Assembly (NCBI GenBank): GCA_023105745.1
Contig: JALGQZ010000004.1
Span: 33,105,816-33,169,815, forward strand
Length of the DNA: 64,000 bases
Source of the DNA: Austropuccinia psidii
Lineage: Eukaryota; Basidiomycota; Pucciniomycetes; Pucciniales; Sphaerophragmiaceae
Direction of reading: 5' to 3'
Shown: piece after piece, positions 11,979-23,630 of the stretch
Layout: each line of letters starts with the position of its first letter
How positions within the stretch are numbered: position 1 is the first letter of the stretch
The notes under the pieces: model-generated
The model's input: only the letters and a program-made list of their open reading frames with translations
Told to the model about the DNA's origin: nothing
Database searches by the model: none
Program-made: the position numbers and the translations under genes

Positions 11979-13525
11979 TACCACAGGGGCTCTTGTGGAA
12001 ATCAAGAGTTTCCTGGCACTCAGGAATCAAGAACTCACTTGGAGGGCTCCAAAAGAATAAAGAAATAATAAGGAATATATCTCTTTAAGGAAGAATAAGA
12101 GTAAGGACAAGTATGCCAAAGATAAAAGAAAAGGGAATCAAGTGGCCAAGATAATAAAAAAAGCCAAAAGCCAAAGAGACAACCAAATGAATCCTCAATT
12201 CACTGTTTCAACCTGTCACAAAGAACAATGCAATTATTAAAGGATATGCCCATCAATATCCACTGATAGGCAAAGAAGAAAAGGTGCAAAAGACTTACTT
12301 AATATTATCAGTATTTACTTTGATTAATGAAAAGAAAATAAGGATAGAAATAAATCCAATATATTAATGAGCTGGGTAAAATGTCCCTAGGGAAGAAAAG
12401 GTGGCCAGTATATGTGAAAAGCTGAAGACTGATCTTGCAGGGTTGATCCCCAGCTGTATTGACTGTTTTGGGTCAATACAGATCTGGACATCTTGAGAAT
12501 TGAGCTATGTGATAGAATGCCCACAGTGGAATTTGAATTGGCTCAAAAGAGCCAAGGCCATACAGGTTGCCTGAATACAGCCTGTATGGACCAATTGAGT
12601 TGTCCAAGCCATACTGAAGTACTTGATGCCTTGACATCTGATTTAATGATTAGTAACCTCTTGAAGTTACCCTTGGAATAATCCTGGAAAGAAAATACAA
12701 CCCAACTCCTTCAGGGCCAGGTGGTTGGGGTCCTTGAATGGTCTTCTGGTAGCCGCCAGGGATTGCAAGACTGAATGACTGAAAAGACTTCCTTCAAAAT
12801 TGGTGATGTATTTGGAGACTTGAATTGGAATGTCATAATTTGGTCCTGAAAACATCACTATTGTATTTCTGAGCAAAATTGGTGGATAATAGTATATTAT
12901 ACCATATATTCACCATGCCTGAATCCTTGGTACAGAGTATATTGGTGAAAGAGAGTCCTTCCCCTGAATGGAGGGAAAAGCTTGCTGGACTTGATCTGGT
13001 GGCCTCTGGTGGTTGGCAGAGGCCAGGGGTTTAAAATGGCCAATACGTGGTTCTTGGCCATTTTTGGGAAGGTTGCAATTGGGGGCCCACTTGTGGTTTG
13101 GGACCCACCTGGCCTTGAGGGTTGGTGGTTGGCCTCATTGGATTTAGGCCAAAAGGGGCCATAGAGGGTGTAGGGGGCCTAAATGGCCCAAAAAGGCCAT
13201 TTAGGCCCTGGACCCCATAATCAAAGGGGTGGGGCCAAGGGGCCAGAAGCCCCTGGATGTCCAGATGAACCCCCAAGGCCCAAAACAAAGGTATTGGCCT
13301 GGGGGTTGGTGAGGTGGAGAATTTGCCAAAAAGGCCAATGGTTGCAGGATATGGCCTGAGGCCATAAGTGGCCAGTGAAAGGTAGTTTGGCCTAAAGGCC
13401 GCAAACACCAAAAATGGTCCAATTGGCCATAAAAACTAATGACATGACCACCTGGCCATAAAATGAGGTCAGGCTATATTTTCCACAAACACCCATTGGG
13501 GGATGGATTACACATGGTTGTGACA
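11979..13525 (-). repeat. 5' LTR of gypsy-1 (1547 bp)
   Basis: On the - strand it starts TGTCACAACC (plus-strand end at 13525) and ends near CCTGTGG at about 11979. The inner end shares CACAGGGGCTCTT with the gypsy-2 LTRs; the outer 400 bp match 5339-5742. It contains a GGCC-rich domain with a 14-bp perfect hairpin (13175-13208), a 10-bp inverted repeat CTGTATTGAC/GTCAATACAG near 12453-12481, and a CATACAGG/CCTGTATG pair near 12559-12590. The low end is mutated, so that boundary is good to a few bases. Confidence 0.85.
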
Positions 13526-14702
13526 GAAGGTTGTCTAGTATTCCTTAGTGATTTGAATTACCCAGTAGCTAATTTTAGTAGAAGTATAGTGATTTATTCC
13601 TACCCAGTAGCCAAGGTCAGTGTGGTAAAGCATTTTTCAAAAAGATTTAGATTGCATTTCAGTTTTCTTATCAACAGTTATAGTCTTATGACCTTGATAT
13701 TGGACTGGATTCAAAATATCAACTTAAACTCACCTTAACCTGATATAATCTTTACATTAGCTTTATCAAGAATTGAAACCTATAAAAAATAATTTATCAG
13801 AAACATATACAATTTTCTTTCTTTTCTTACCATACACTATTAAACTGTATCAAGAATTCATTCTCATCTTAAGATCTCTCTTATCACTTCCTGATCACCA
13901 GGTTATTAATATTTTTTGAATTAGTAGAAATTAATGGAGACACCCAAATTTAGTGTTTTGTATTTGTAAAACCACATGTTTAATTTTATCTTTATTTGTG
14001 GGTTCCAAGAAGCTTTGTTCAGTATATTAGGGGGGAAGCTAATAAATATTTTTCAAAATAGTTATTAGCATTTCAGAACTAGTCACCTGTGATTTCCACC
14101 TCCAGGTACTTCCTTCTTCAATCACACACCACTTGTTTCATGCTATTTAACAGCATTTCTGATTATAGACAGAGCAAAGACCAATTAAATTGTTCCATCA
14201 TAATTCAAAATGATTTAACTGTGTGTACATATCCTACATATATATTTTCATTTCAGTTTACAAAATGAAAGATCTTGTATAATAAGGTAATCTTTTTTTG
14301 GTTTGGTATTGGTTCCAAGATCTTTTCACAATAAAATATGCCTCCATGGGCTCTTTATATCTATTCCAACTTTAATTCTACCATGAATGATTATATTTTC
14401 TTAGTTGCCAATTTAGTCCCAGCTTTATTTTTTTGTCATCTCTTCCCCGGTATATCACTTCTTCTTTGAAATTCCTTGAAGTGTGGCCAAACTTTCTTCC
14501 AATATTGTTGATATTTGGGTGATTTTCTGTGTCATAGCTTTCCAATGATCTAGCAGTCCCTCACTTTTTGTTCTTCACATTCAATAGTGGTTATTTTTTA
14601 ATTTCAAAACTTCTTTTTGTGGTTATATCCTTTCCTTCATCTGGCCTTGCAGTGTATTTTTTTAGAAATACCTTTTTATGTTTTGGAGGAGCTGCAGCAT
14701 TG
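13526..14702. other. Unassigned AT-rich spacer
   Basis: About 1.2 kb between gypsy-1 and the solo LTR. No coding signal, RNA gene or repeat recognised. The first five bases (GAAGG) should be the right target duplication of gypsy-1. Confidence 0.5.
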
Positions 14703-16111
14703 GACAGTGTCAGCCTGTGACTCAAACCCAGAGCACAAGCATGACAGCCAAATACCATAAACCAATGGTAAAGCCAAGATACCACCAAAACATGGAGCTA
14801 AGCCAAATTACCTCAAAAGGTATCAAAAGAAAGAGGAAAATCACCTCTTTCCAAATATACAAATCCTACAATCATAGGACAAAGAATAACAAAGTTATTC
14901 CTCCTCAAAGCTATTGCTGAGCATAAACCTTAATTTTCACCTCTCATCCAAAATCCAGAGGAAGAGTCTTAACCCCATCAGATGGGTATTCAAATTAAAG
15001 CTCCAAGTCAGGGCTATCTAATGGTACTAGCCAAACTGAGCTAGCACCAAAATAAGGTCAAATAAGGGTGATTAAAATATTCACCTCTGATCTCACTTCT
15101 ACAGTTTTAGTGTGAGATACCTAAAGTGGGGTCTTTTTGGAAAGAGCACAATCAGGGCTATCTGATGGTGCCATTCATTTCCCCATATCCTATCTGGAAC
15201 AAAAGATATGGAGCAAACAAGTTTCATACAGTTTTTGGACAAATCATAAATATATACAAGAAAACTTGTACATGGCTTTACTTTGCCATATTTAATGATA
15301 ACCATACCAAATGAGGTACCATTGTGTAGATCACATCCAGGGCTACACAATGAACCAATTTTGAGCTCAATATCTTAAAACCTGACAAAGTTATAGCTGT
15401 TTTAAGGTTAAAATCCCACAGTTCAGCCAGTACAGCCTTACAGTGGGATACTATCTCATAAGTATGATTATGAGGTGTCAAACAGACAAAGAAGCTTGTT
15501 TATACTTCAATACCTCATAGTTAAGTCAAATACAGAGGTCTATACAGGTTCTGTACAGCTTTTGATGCATGAGAAGCACCAGAACACACCTGTAAACTCC
15601 ATTGGTGAAAATTTTCACCCTGTATAGTGTAAAATAACTACTTGTTGTTCTAAAACCACATTTCCACCCAATACTAGTCTGTATTGAGTGTGTAGAACCA
15701 CAAATTGGCCCACAGTAGTGAAAATTTTAACTCTGTGGTTGTGTGCAGAGGTAAACCACCTCCCACTACCCCAGAACAAGATAAAAGGAGGCTTTTCCTC
15801 CCCAGGAAGCTAATCCAGCATCCTGTTCTTGATATTCTTACATGGTATAACTTCTTAAAAGAAGTGGTACCCTGAGAATTCAACAGGTTATAATTACAAG
15901 TTCTAATTATTTTAGGGTTTGTTATTGTAAACCAACAGACAAACACTGTACCCAGGGCTATCAGCAGCACTCACCATCACTAAATTCATTTAGTATAGCC
16001 TTTTTTACCCTCTATTATCTTAATTATCATCTTTATTTTTGTGTCACACTCAGAGTTATAGCTTTTATTTGTCATTGTAGAGCTATATCATAGAGTCACC
16101 CTGACAGACAG
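14703..16111 (+). mobile_element. Solo LTR of element A with 5-bp target duplication
   Basis: The LTR spans 14708-16106 (1399 bp), starts TGTCAGCCTGTGACT and ends CACCCTGACA. It is flanked by GACAG at 14703-14707 and GACAG at 16107-16111. No internal region is present, so it is the product of LTR-LTR recombination. It aligns with 3946-5338 throughout with scattered substitutions and small indels. Confidence 0.93.
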
Positions 16112-16995
16112 TTATTGCTTGAAAATTCTCCTTTGACACTTGATGGAAGTATTGTAAATACAAATCTTTGAGCTTAGTGTGGTATTTTCTAAGATAGCAA
16201 GCAGAAATAGAAGTAATTTGATTCTCAAAATTTTAGAAATCATCAACTCCCAACTATTGAGATATGAGAAATATCTATAAAATCTTGAGTTTAGAAAAGC
16301 TGAAAAATTGCAAGCGTAGGTTGTGCATTTTGTTGGAATGAAAATTAATTCAAGCTTTATGAATTTGGACCTTGATTCAAATTTCTAAATCTACGTTGAT
16401 GGCAGTGTTATGATCTTATGATTCAATTCTATTATTTTATTTGGATTTAATTATAAATGAAAAATTTTATGAGCGAAAACGAGTACCAATATCTCAATAG
16501 CTCTCCACCCATTTGTCTTTATCAACGATGAAGAATTTAAATCATCAATTAATCTCACTACTTCACAAATCATTGTTATTTTTATCGCATGTTCTTTGAT
16601 TTTCTTGTTTCCCTTCAAGCGCTCAACCGCAGTAAAACAAGTTTTATTACTTGTAGAATTCTAATAAGAGGAATTATTTGAATTTTATCCCTGAAAATAT
16701 AACTTGATGAATTGCAAGTTGAATGTCATGTTCGTTGGTTTTGCTTTGATTATGAGTGAAAATCAAAGCCTGTCAAACGAATATCTCGAGAGGTTTTTTG
16801 AAAAACCGATGATTTGTTATTCTGTCAAAAGAGTAGTTTGACTCAAGTCAACCTGGATTCATTCGCCGAAGCGTGCTTTCGATGCTGAAGCAGGTGGCGA
16901 CGTTGATGAAAGAAAAACTTCCTCTCAAAATTCAACATGGATAGCTCGTCAGATCAACCTCAATCAAGCTCATTCGCTCCCGGTATTTCGATATG
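16112..16995. other. CpG-normal spacer
   Basis: Base composition changes here: CpG becomes frequent after the element-filled first 16 kb. No ORF was recognised. It is probably the 3' flank of the candidate gene on the - strand that ends at 16996. Confidence 0.4.
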
Positions 16996-18662
16996 CTAAA
17001 TACGCTGTGGAGTCGAAAGCTTCTCACAACTCATTTTTCTCACGTCGGATATGGTTGCAAAGGGTTTCGGCCATTGGGAAGGCTTTCTGGCTTCACTACC
17101 AACTTCTTGCCCTGGGAGACCCCATGCTAAATAAATTAAAGTCACAAAGCTCAATGGCACACTGATGTCAGCTAAAAGATCTTGGGATGTCTGGATTCTC
17201 ACCTTCAAGCTTCAGATTTAGCTTGGTCTTTCCTTTGGATATCGATGCAGACTCAATGCTCTCAATCGCCCAGTCAAGCCAGCATAAGCCCACTATCGTG
17301 CGCTTAGCTTCAGCCAGTGGTGGCCCTTCTTCGGACCTCACATAACCTCATGCTCATATCTCACGAAACGAAACCGCATTGGCCACAAGTCAGGCATTAT
17401 TGCCTGGTCAACTGACAGAAAACAAAAACTGAAATATTAGAAAACCAAGAAAGATTTATTATAATTTATGATCGAGTGAATATTGAACGTACCTTAGGTT
17501 TCAATTATCTCAACTCACTTAGCACCATTGATTAATGATGGACCTCATAGTCTCAATTTTGTCGCAGAGAAAGCCATACCCGAGTCTGTGGCATCACTTT
17601 TTCTTTCACTTCCAAAGAAGAGTTCAAACAATTAGAAAATTAGACAAACTAAAAAAGCATTATTTTGACTGAAAGGAATATATTGCACATACCTTGAATT
17701 CTCACTTATTTGAGGCTTGATAAAACTTAAAGCTTATACACTTAACTTTGGTGAACACTCCCTACTCTATTAGAGGTCTTGCCCTTCGTCATCACGCTCA
17801 GGAAATAGACCTGTCATGCCCAATATGAAGAGAAAGGCTTCTTGATCTTCTCACTCGCAACTCATACCCTTTCACTAATTTGATTTGGAGTGACGCGTCT
17901 GGAGCAATGGCACACTCTCATCTTACTCAATGAGCCAAGCTAAGCACAATATCAGGTGCATTGCTTTTCCGTTATCTACAACACAAATAGGTTCATCAAT
18001 GAATTAAGTAGCATTGCTTTTAATTGAGGAAATGATTGCTATACCTTACGTTCCGAGTTGCTTGTTCAACTGGCTTGTCGATCTCGAGGCGATGGTAGGA
18101 CATAAATCGGAGCTAAAATTTAAGGCATGTGTCAAGAGATAGCTTTAAGCTAATTGGAATAGGATAAGCGGTATAGATTCTTGCTTGATTGTGAAAAACG
18201 AACCTTTTGAATAAAAATCATTGGTCCTAGCAGCCTTCCTTGAAATCCCAAGTGGACTGATTTGATGATGGTCTTCGTGTTGAGACAATCAACTACGACA
18301 TCTCGAGATTCAGGACGTAGTGTATGTAGGTTACTAGAGCAAATGGAAACGATTTATTAATACATAGGCTTATCCATACAAGGTCTAGTCTTAACTTTTT
18401 TACTAACATTAAAAGCCATAATGATACTTTGTATGATGAAATGGTCTAAAGATCAATGACGAAGTAGAACAAGCTTCAAAAGCAAAAAAAATCGAACAGC
18501 TAATCAGCTATATTTCATTAAGCTCGTAGTGGGAATTTATATAATTTATCATCATATAATTAGATTTCAAAGACATCGGTGATTAAATAATATCTACTTT
18601 TTAATATGGATCTCTTTAATGTTTTGTAAGAGAATAGCGATGAAGATAAAGATGGTATGCAT
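16996..18662 (-). CDS. Candidate multi-exon gene of unknown function (possibly decayed)
   Basis: No family is recognised. On the - strand there are intron-like pairs with GTRNGN donors and YAG acceptors: 17127-17202, 17412-17491, 17976-18049 and 18113-18203, each 74-91 nt, a typical length for rust introns. Joining across 17127-17202 keeps frame from ...AKRTIVGLCWLDWAIESIES... (exon from 17203 up) into WGLPGQEVGSEARKPS... and the stop at 16996. Across 18113-18203, ...SVHLGFQGRLLGPMIFIQK joins LRFMSYHRLEID in frame. A TATAAAAG lies at 18827-18820 and an ATG at 18662 starts MHTIFIFIAILLQ, which looks like a signal peptide. However, some exons still meet stops, so a full model could not be built. 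It may be a pseudogene or need other splice sites. Confidence 0.35.
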
Positions 18663-18819
18663 ATATCATATAAAGGTCATGTAAAGACTAGAAAGACCTG
18701 GGGTATATTGTTTTTGTATGAGAAAGCGAATGAGTAAATGGAGGTTTAGATGAAGAAAAGAAGAATGCAATTTCAATTTGAAGGGGATGAAGATTGACCT
18801 AAATATGGATGGAGGGCAT

Positions 18820-18827
18820 CTTTTATA
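18820..18827 (-). promoter_or_regulatory. Possible TATA box of the candidate gene
   Basis: TATAAAAG on the - strand about 160 bp upstream of the ATG at 18662, followed by a pyrimidine-rich leader. Position is plausible but untested. Confidence 0.35.
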
Positions 18828-18831
18828 CCCT

Positions 18832-19899
18832 CCAGATGACCATGGGAGTTGGCCTGACGGAGAGAAAAATCTGCTCAGAAATTTATCTAACCATCTACTT
18901 TAGCAAGCTGATATTATACAAAGATTTTCATTCACTGTTTGGAAGTGGTGCGAATGGATGCAAAAACTAGTTCAAATGTAATTAAGCATTAGTCTTCCTT
19001 TTTTTTCTTTCCGTTCTGCCTAACTTTTTACCCATTTTCATTTTCTAATCATCATGGTATTCCTTATATTTACAGCTCTGAGAGAGGCTAGAAAAAATCT
19101 AGGCATATTGCGATTTACAAGGGTAGTTTTAGTTTTACTTTGCGAAGGTTTTTCAGGTAAATTTCAAGACATTTGTTTACATCTATTGGTTACTCTTTAA
19201 CCCTTTGGACCTAGTTTTTGCCCAAGGGATTCTCCAGAGCTTGTGTTTAAAATGAGTTTGTCCATTTTGATCTCCCTATCTTTGAAGGTTTGATGTTGTG
19301 TCTCTATTTTTAATACATCATTTTTTCCACCAAAAAAGGCTAAAAAAAAGTAAAAGCTGTTCCCAAGAGAAGATTTTCATATTGACATGAAAAGAAGACA
19401 AAATTTAAAGATATAATCAATGCCTTCACAGCACTTCAATATCATGCTAATGGCAGAAACTGTTGAACAATTAAAAGTTCCTCCTCACTTATTTTCACTA
19501 TTGGCTCTTCTCATCAAATAAAAGTACCCAGGTTACTGGATGCTAATTGCTATTGTAACCTAAATCAAATTTAATCATATAACCGGTTATGGTCATCCTT
19601 TTAATCAATTGGACCTACAGTCTACAATTTCTGCTTATATTTATTATTTAAGCTCAATCTTGTACCAACAATAGCTACTCTTCATCCAGCTATTGTACTC
19701 TTTTCCTTTCTCTTAACTTTTCTTTCCTGACCCACTGTACTACTTCAGCATCTTTTAGATCCCATTCTTTCATGTTGTGGGCCCAGTTCTAAAATAAGCC
19801 CCCTAGAAGGTATCTCGGAATAAAATAAAATCAATAAGATTTAAAAAGGAAACAGGCTCATTCAACTCACTCAGAACTCTTTCAAACTCCAAAAATATC
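18832..19899. other. Spacer between the candidate gene and the copia remnant
   Basis: AT-rich, with no recognised gene. It may include an eroded 5' LTR of the copia element, but no matching second LTR was found. Confidence 0.4.
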
Positions 19900-19909
19900 A
19901 CCTTGACTA

Positions 19910-21454
19910 ATTATGGATAACTCTTATGCCTCTCTATCTGAAATAAAGAACTTAGGGATAAACTAAATGGTAATATATTTTTTCTTTGGCAACGGAACAT
20001 GACTTCTGTCTTTGGAATGAGGAATATCAAGAATTTTCTAGATGAAAAAACTCAAAAAGGTAAATATCTTGAATTAGACTCAAAACAGAACAAAATATTT
20101 TATTAATTTATTATGGGACATCTTTACTTTAAAAACTAGGATAAGTTTGTAATCAGATAATATGAATATCCCTTCAAACTCTGGAAATCAATCATAGGTA
20201 ATTATGCTTATTGTTACTCTGAAAGTATATCTAATCATTTTCAATAAAATTTCCTTCTCCTTCATCAGGCCTCTCTGAGGCTATCTCTATTTCTTGATCC
20301 ACTCCAAAATTTATTGTCTCTCTATCTCATGACCTATTTAGTGAATACATAATACCTCAGTTAATTGCCCTCTATGTCCTGAGTTTTCTTCCTGAAACCT
20401 ATAGACATGTATCAACTTCTGTGTTTCACAAATTAAAACTGTCCACCAAAAGCCTTTCCTGTCAAAGAAATTCTCAAAGGAGGAGATCTTGACATTATTT
20501 TATGAGTTTATACAGAAAAAGAATAAAATTTTCCACTAAATGCTAGCCACAAACAAAAAAACAACTATTCTTCAAAGGGGAGAATAATCCCTTGGATGCT
20601 CATTCTGAGTCTGACTGCTTTCAGCTTCATCTGGAAAATCTTCAAGCAAATCACAAATGCTGGAGTGGTCCAGACACTAGGACACCTCTCACAGTCTTCA
20701 ATCTCTTCTATCAGAATTTCAGACATATTGTACTAGATAGTGGTATGTCACACACCCTTGCTGCTAGTAAAGAACTATTTAATGAGGTATGAAAAACCAC
20801 TGAAACACTGAAATTCAAAAATAGAAGCAACATGAAAGTTTAATCTGAAGTATTCCTTTTATTTCAAGTGGATAATGGAGCATTAACCATTTGTACTTCC
20901 CTTGTAGTTCCTTCAGCCACCTCAAATTTAATTTCAATGTGACTTTTTCTAAATTATGGTACCACTTAAAGAGGCTTTTATGGTTATACTGACCTTTAAA
21001 AAATTATGGAAGATTAATTTTATCCATGAATATTTTCAAAAATCTTGGAAATTCACTTGTGGTTAATCCTTCTCTTTATCATAAACAAATTGGGTGTTCT
21101 CCAAACACAAATTATTCAAGAACTATCCCTGAAATAAAATTTGACTCAGTCAGCTTCTCCTTCTTATCTCTCTCAAAAGCCCATTTTCTCCTGTTTTCTG
21201 GAGTTCCTCCAACTCCTTCAGCTCCTCTAACAGCTCTCCACCTGGATATCTATATTCCTGTTAGTCCTGCATCCCAAGGAGGAAGAAGGTGTATGTTCCA
21301 TATCATTAATAGCTTTAGCCATATTAGATTCCCTTCTTTACACAAATGGAAATTGTATTTATTTAATATATTTTATAATTCAAACTCAATTCTGAAAATC
21401 AACTCAAACATAATATCAAGAAAATTTTCTCTTGAAACAGAGTATAATGTGTGA
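19910..21454 (+). pseudogene. Copia gag, protease and integrase remnants
   Basis: At about 19960-20120 a gag start reads KLNGNIFFLWQRNMTSVFGM, close to the LNGxNYxxW motif of copia gag. ORF 20592-20792 contains IVLDSGMSHTLAA, a degenerate copia protease active site (usually DSGAS). ORF 21026-21454 has LYHKQIGCSP, then SLSKAHFLLFSG and TALHLDIYIPVSPASQGGR, matching the zinc-binding end and first catalytic strand of copia integrase (LHxDI). Stops separate all pieces. Confidence 0.65.
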
Positions 21455-22181
21455 ACTCAAACATTTCTTACCTGCTCTCAAAATATGATATTAATCATTT
21501 TCTCACCACACCATACATTCCAAAGAGAAGCCCTGTGGCAGAAGAAGTAAATAAATTCATTTTTGAGAGGGTGAAATTCCTTCTCCTTTATTATTGTTTT
21601 CCAACAGAATGTTTGGGATAAGAATTTTATATGGCCACATTCATTCTGAAACAAACACAAGTCTCAAAAATCAATTTTCATATTCCAATCAGTAAGTGCC
21701 ACCCCAGATAAAAACTCAATCCTTACTACTTATTTGCTTTTACTGAAATGTAGTGATGCAATTTGCCAGTTCAAGCCAAATGGTACACTATTTATGCTCA
21801 TTGGAATGACAAAATCTTATAAAAACTATTGTATGTTTGACACAAATATAGGCAAGTTATGAAACAATAATCATTTTCATTTCAAAGAATGTGAGGCATT
21901 TGGTCCTAAATATTTTTCCTCCTTTTTCTTCTTTGCTTTAATATTCTTCTTAGCCACAAGTTAACTCTCCCCCATAGTTTCTTAAGGAATCCAATATTTC
22001 CCTCTTACCTGAATTCATTCATGTTTTAGAAGCTCCTACCCTTCCCAATCCATCTGAAACTCACCTTGACTAAAACTCATAAGCTTGGATTTCTGGACAA
22101 CTTATTCCTGAGGCAGAAGAGACTCTTCCAGCTTCTGGATCTCAACCAGTCCTAAAATAGAAAAGATTACAGTGAAATGTA

Positions 22182-23630
22182 TTGGAATATGAGCCTATTA
22201 TCAGTTTAAACTCTTCTAAAACCAGAAGAAAAATACTAAGAGACAAAATCCTGGAATCCAAGTATAACCTATTTTCCTCAAATAGGCTTGTGGGTGAGTT
22301 AATAAGAAAAGAGTCTTTAGCCTATCAAGATCTCAATAAGTATGCCAGTTCGGATGTGTGGGTAAGATCTATCAGAAAAGAAGTTTGCTAGTTCAGCAAA
22401 ACATCAAGTAACTGAAGAGGTTTATCTCAAGAGTATCAAAAATAACATATAAGCCACATTATTATTTTGTGAGAAAGTTAATGCTGATGGTAATCTGATA
22501 GAAGAATATGAATTCCTTTGTGTAAAAAGCTTTTTAAAAACTGAATATATTTATGTTAATGAGCCATTTTCCCCGACTTGATTCCTTGCACAGTTTTTAC
22601 ATAGTAATCTTGACAAAATTATCTATGTTATACTTCCTTAAGTGTACTTATGCAACTCAAAAGGGAAGTTATTCCTGAATTTGAAGAAATTTCTACATGC
22701 ACTCAAGAAAATAACTATTATTTGGTATGTTTGGATTAAGGAATTCTTGACTTCCTCAGGTTTATGTCCTTCAGCTGCAGACCCATGGCTGTTTATCAGG
22801 AAATGTATAGACCTTTTTTTTCTTATTTCACTTTGATTACCTAGTCCTTTTTGTATGAAATATTGAGCTATTTAAAATAGAAATTAGCCCAGAACTGGAC
22901 ATTAAGGACCTCAGAGCTAGAATACATTCTTCGAATTAAGGTAATTACATATAGAGGGAGTAGAGATTTCTTGCTTACTCAATAGTTATACATTGAAAAA
23001 TGCTGACAGGACTTCTGTATGCTTAGCTGAAAGCCTTCCTCAAATGCACTGGAAAAATCTTCTAGGCTCCTTCCTATAGTTTATTCCAAAGTTTCTTCTG
23101 CCAAAGTCAACTACAGGTTTACAGTAAGAATACTCAATTATCTTATCATATGTACCTGACCTGAAATTTCCTGGTCAGGCTCTATCTTTTCCCAATTCCT
23201 GAGAAAACCAAGTTATTAACATGAATTTTAATTCATGAATATTCTTTGGTACCTCAACAGAACCAATAAGAAACTTTGGAAACACCTCTGACAACTCACT
23301 AATAACTGCATTCTTTGATGTGGATTCTGGGTACAAAGTTGACTTCCAATCCTTCTCTGATAGTATCATCTTTGTCTATTTTCTTTTTTTGTCAAAAAAC
23401 ACCAAACAAGAAGTAGTGTCCCTATTATCAACTGAAGCCAAGTACAGGTCCATTTTGAAGTTCTGATAGGAAATGTTATGGATAATTGATCTCGTATAAA
23501 ATTTTGGTGTTGAGGTGAAATATGGGCTACTATGTAGCAATAAAATGCAGCTGAAACTGCTCACAAGTTTTCCATAAAAATTAAGCTTGAGCATCTTTTC
23601 CTTTTTATTATTCCAGAAATCATATTTGAG
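22182..23630 (+). pseudogene. Copia RT and RNase H remnants
   Basis: ORF 22642-22836 resembles the copia RT segment around KxLYGLKQ and the SDPCLF motif: LNLKKFLHALKK..., SGLCPSAADPWLFI. Further on, about 23305-23450 reads AFFDVDSGYKVDFQS and LSKNTKQEVVSLLSTEAKYR, the DxDxAGxxxxR and SKKQxxVxxSSTEAEY signatures of copia RNase H. Many stops and frameshifts occur. The YVDD box is not recognisable. Confidence 0.6.

Larger units (their letters stand above)
5339..13525 (-). mobile_element. Decayed Ty3/gypsy chromovirus, gypsy-1
   Basis: Read on the - strand the order is 5' LTR (13525-11979), leader, gag, protease, RT, RNase H, integrase, chromodomain, polypurine tract, 3' LTR. This is the classical chromovirus order. 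The 3' LTR is broken at 5339 by insertion of element A, so the element continues outside the window on the left. Coding is split by many stops and frameshifts. It is related to gypsy-2 (43734-53802) in gag-pol and in the LTR end containing CACAGGGGCTCTT. Confidence 0.9.

Noticed and set aside
15126..15314. ORF conserved between the two element A LTRs (also at 4358-4546)
   Set aside because: Conservation follows from the LTRs being copies of each other; no domain, and not expected to be coding.
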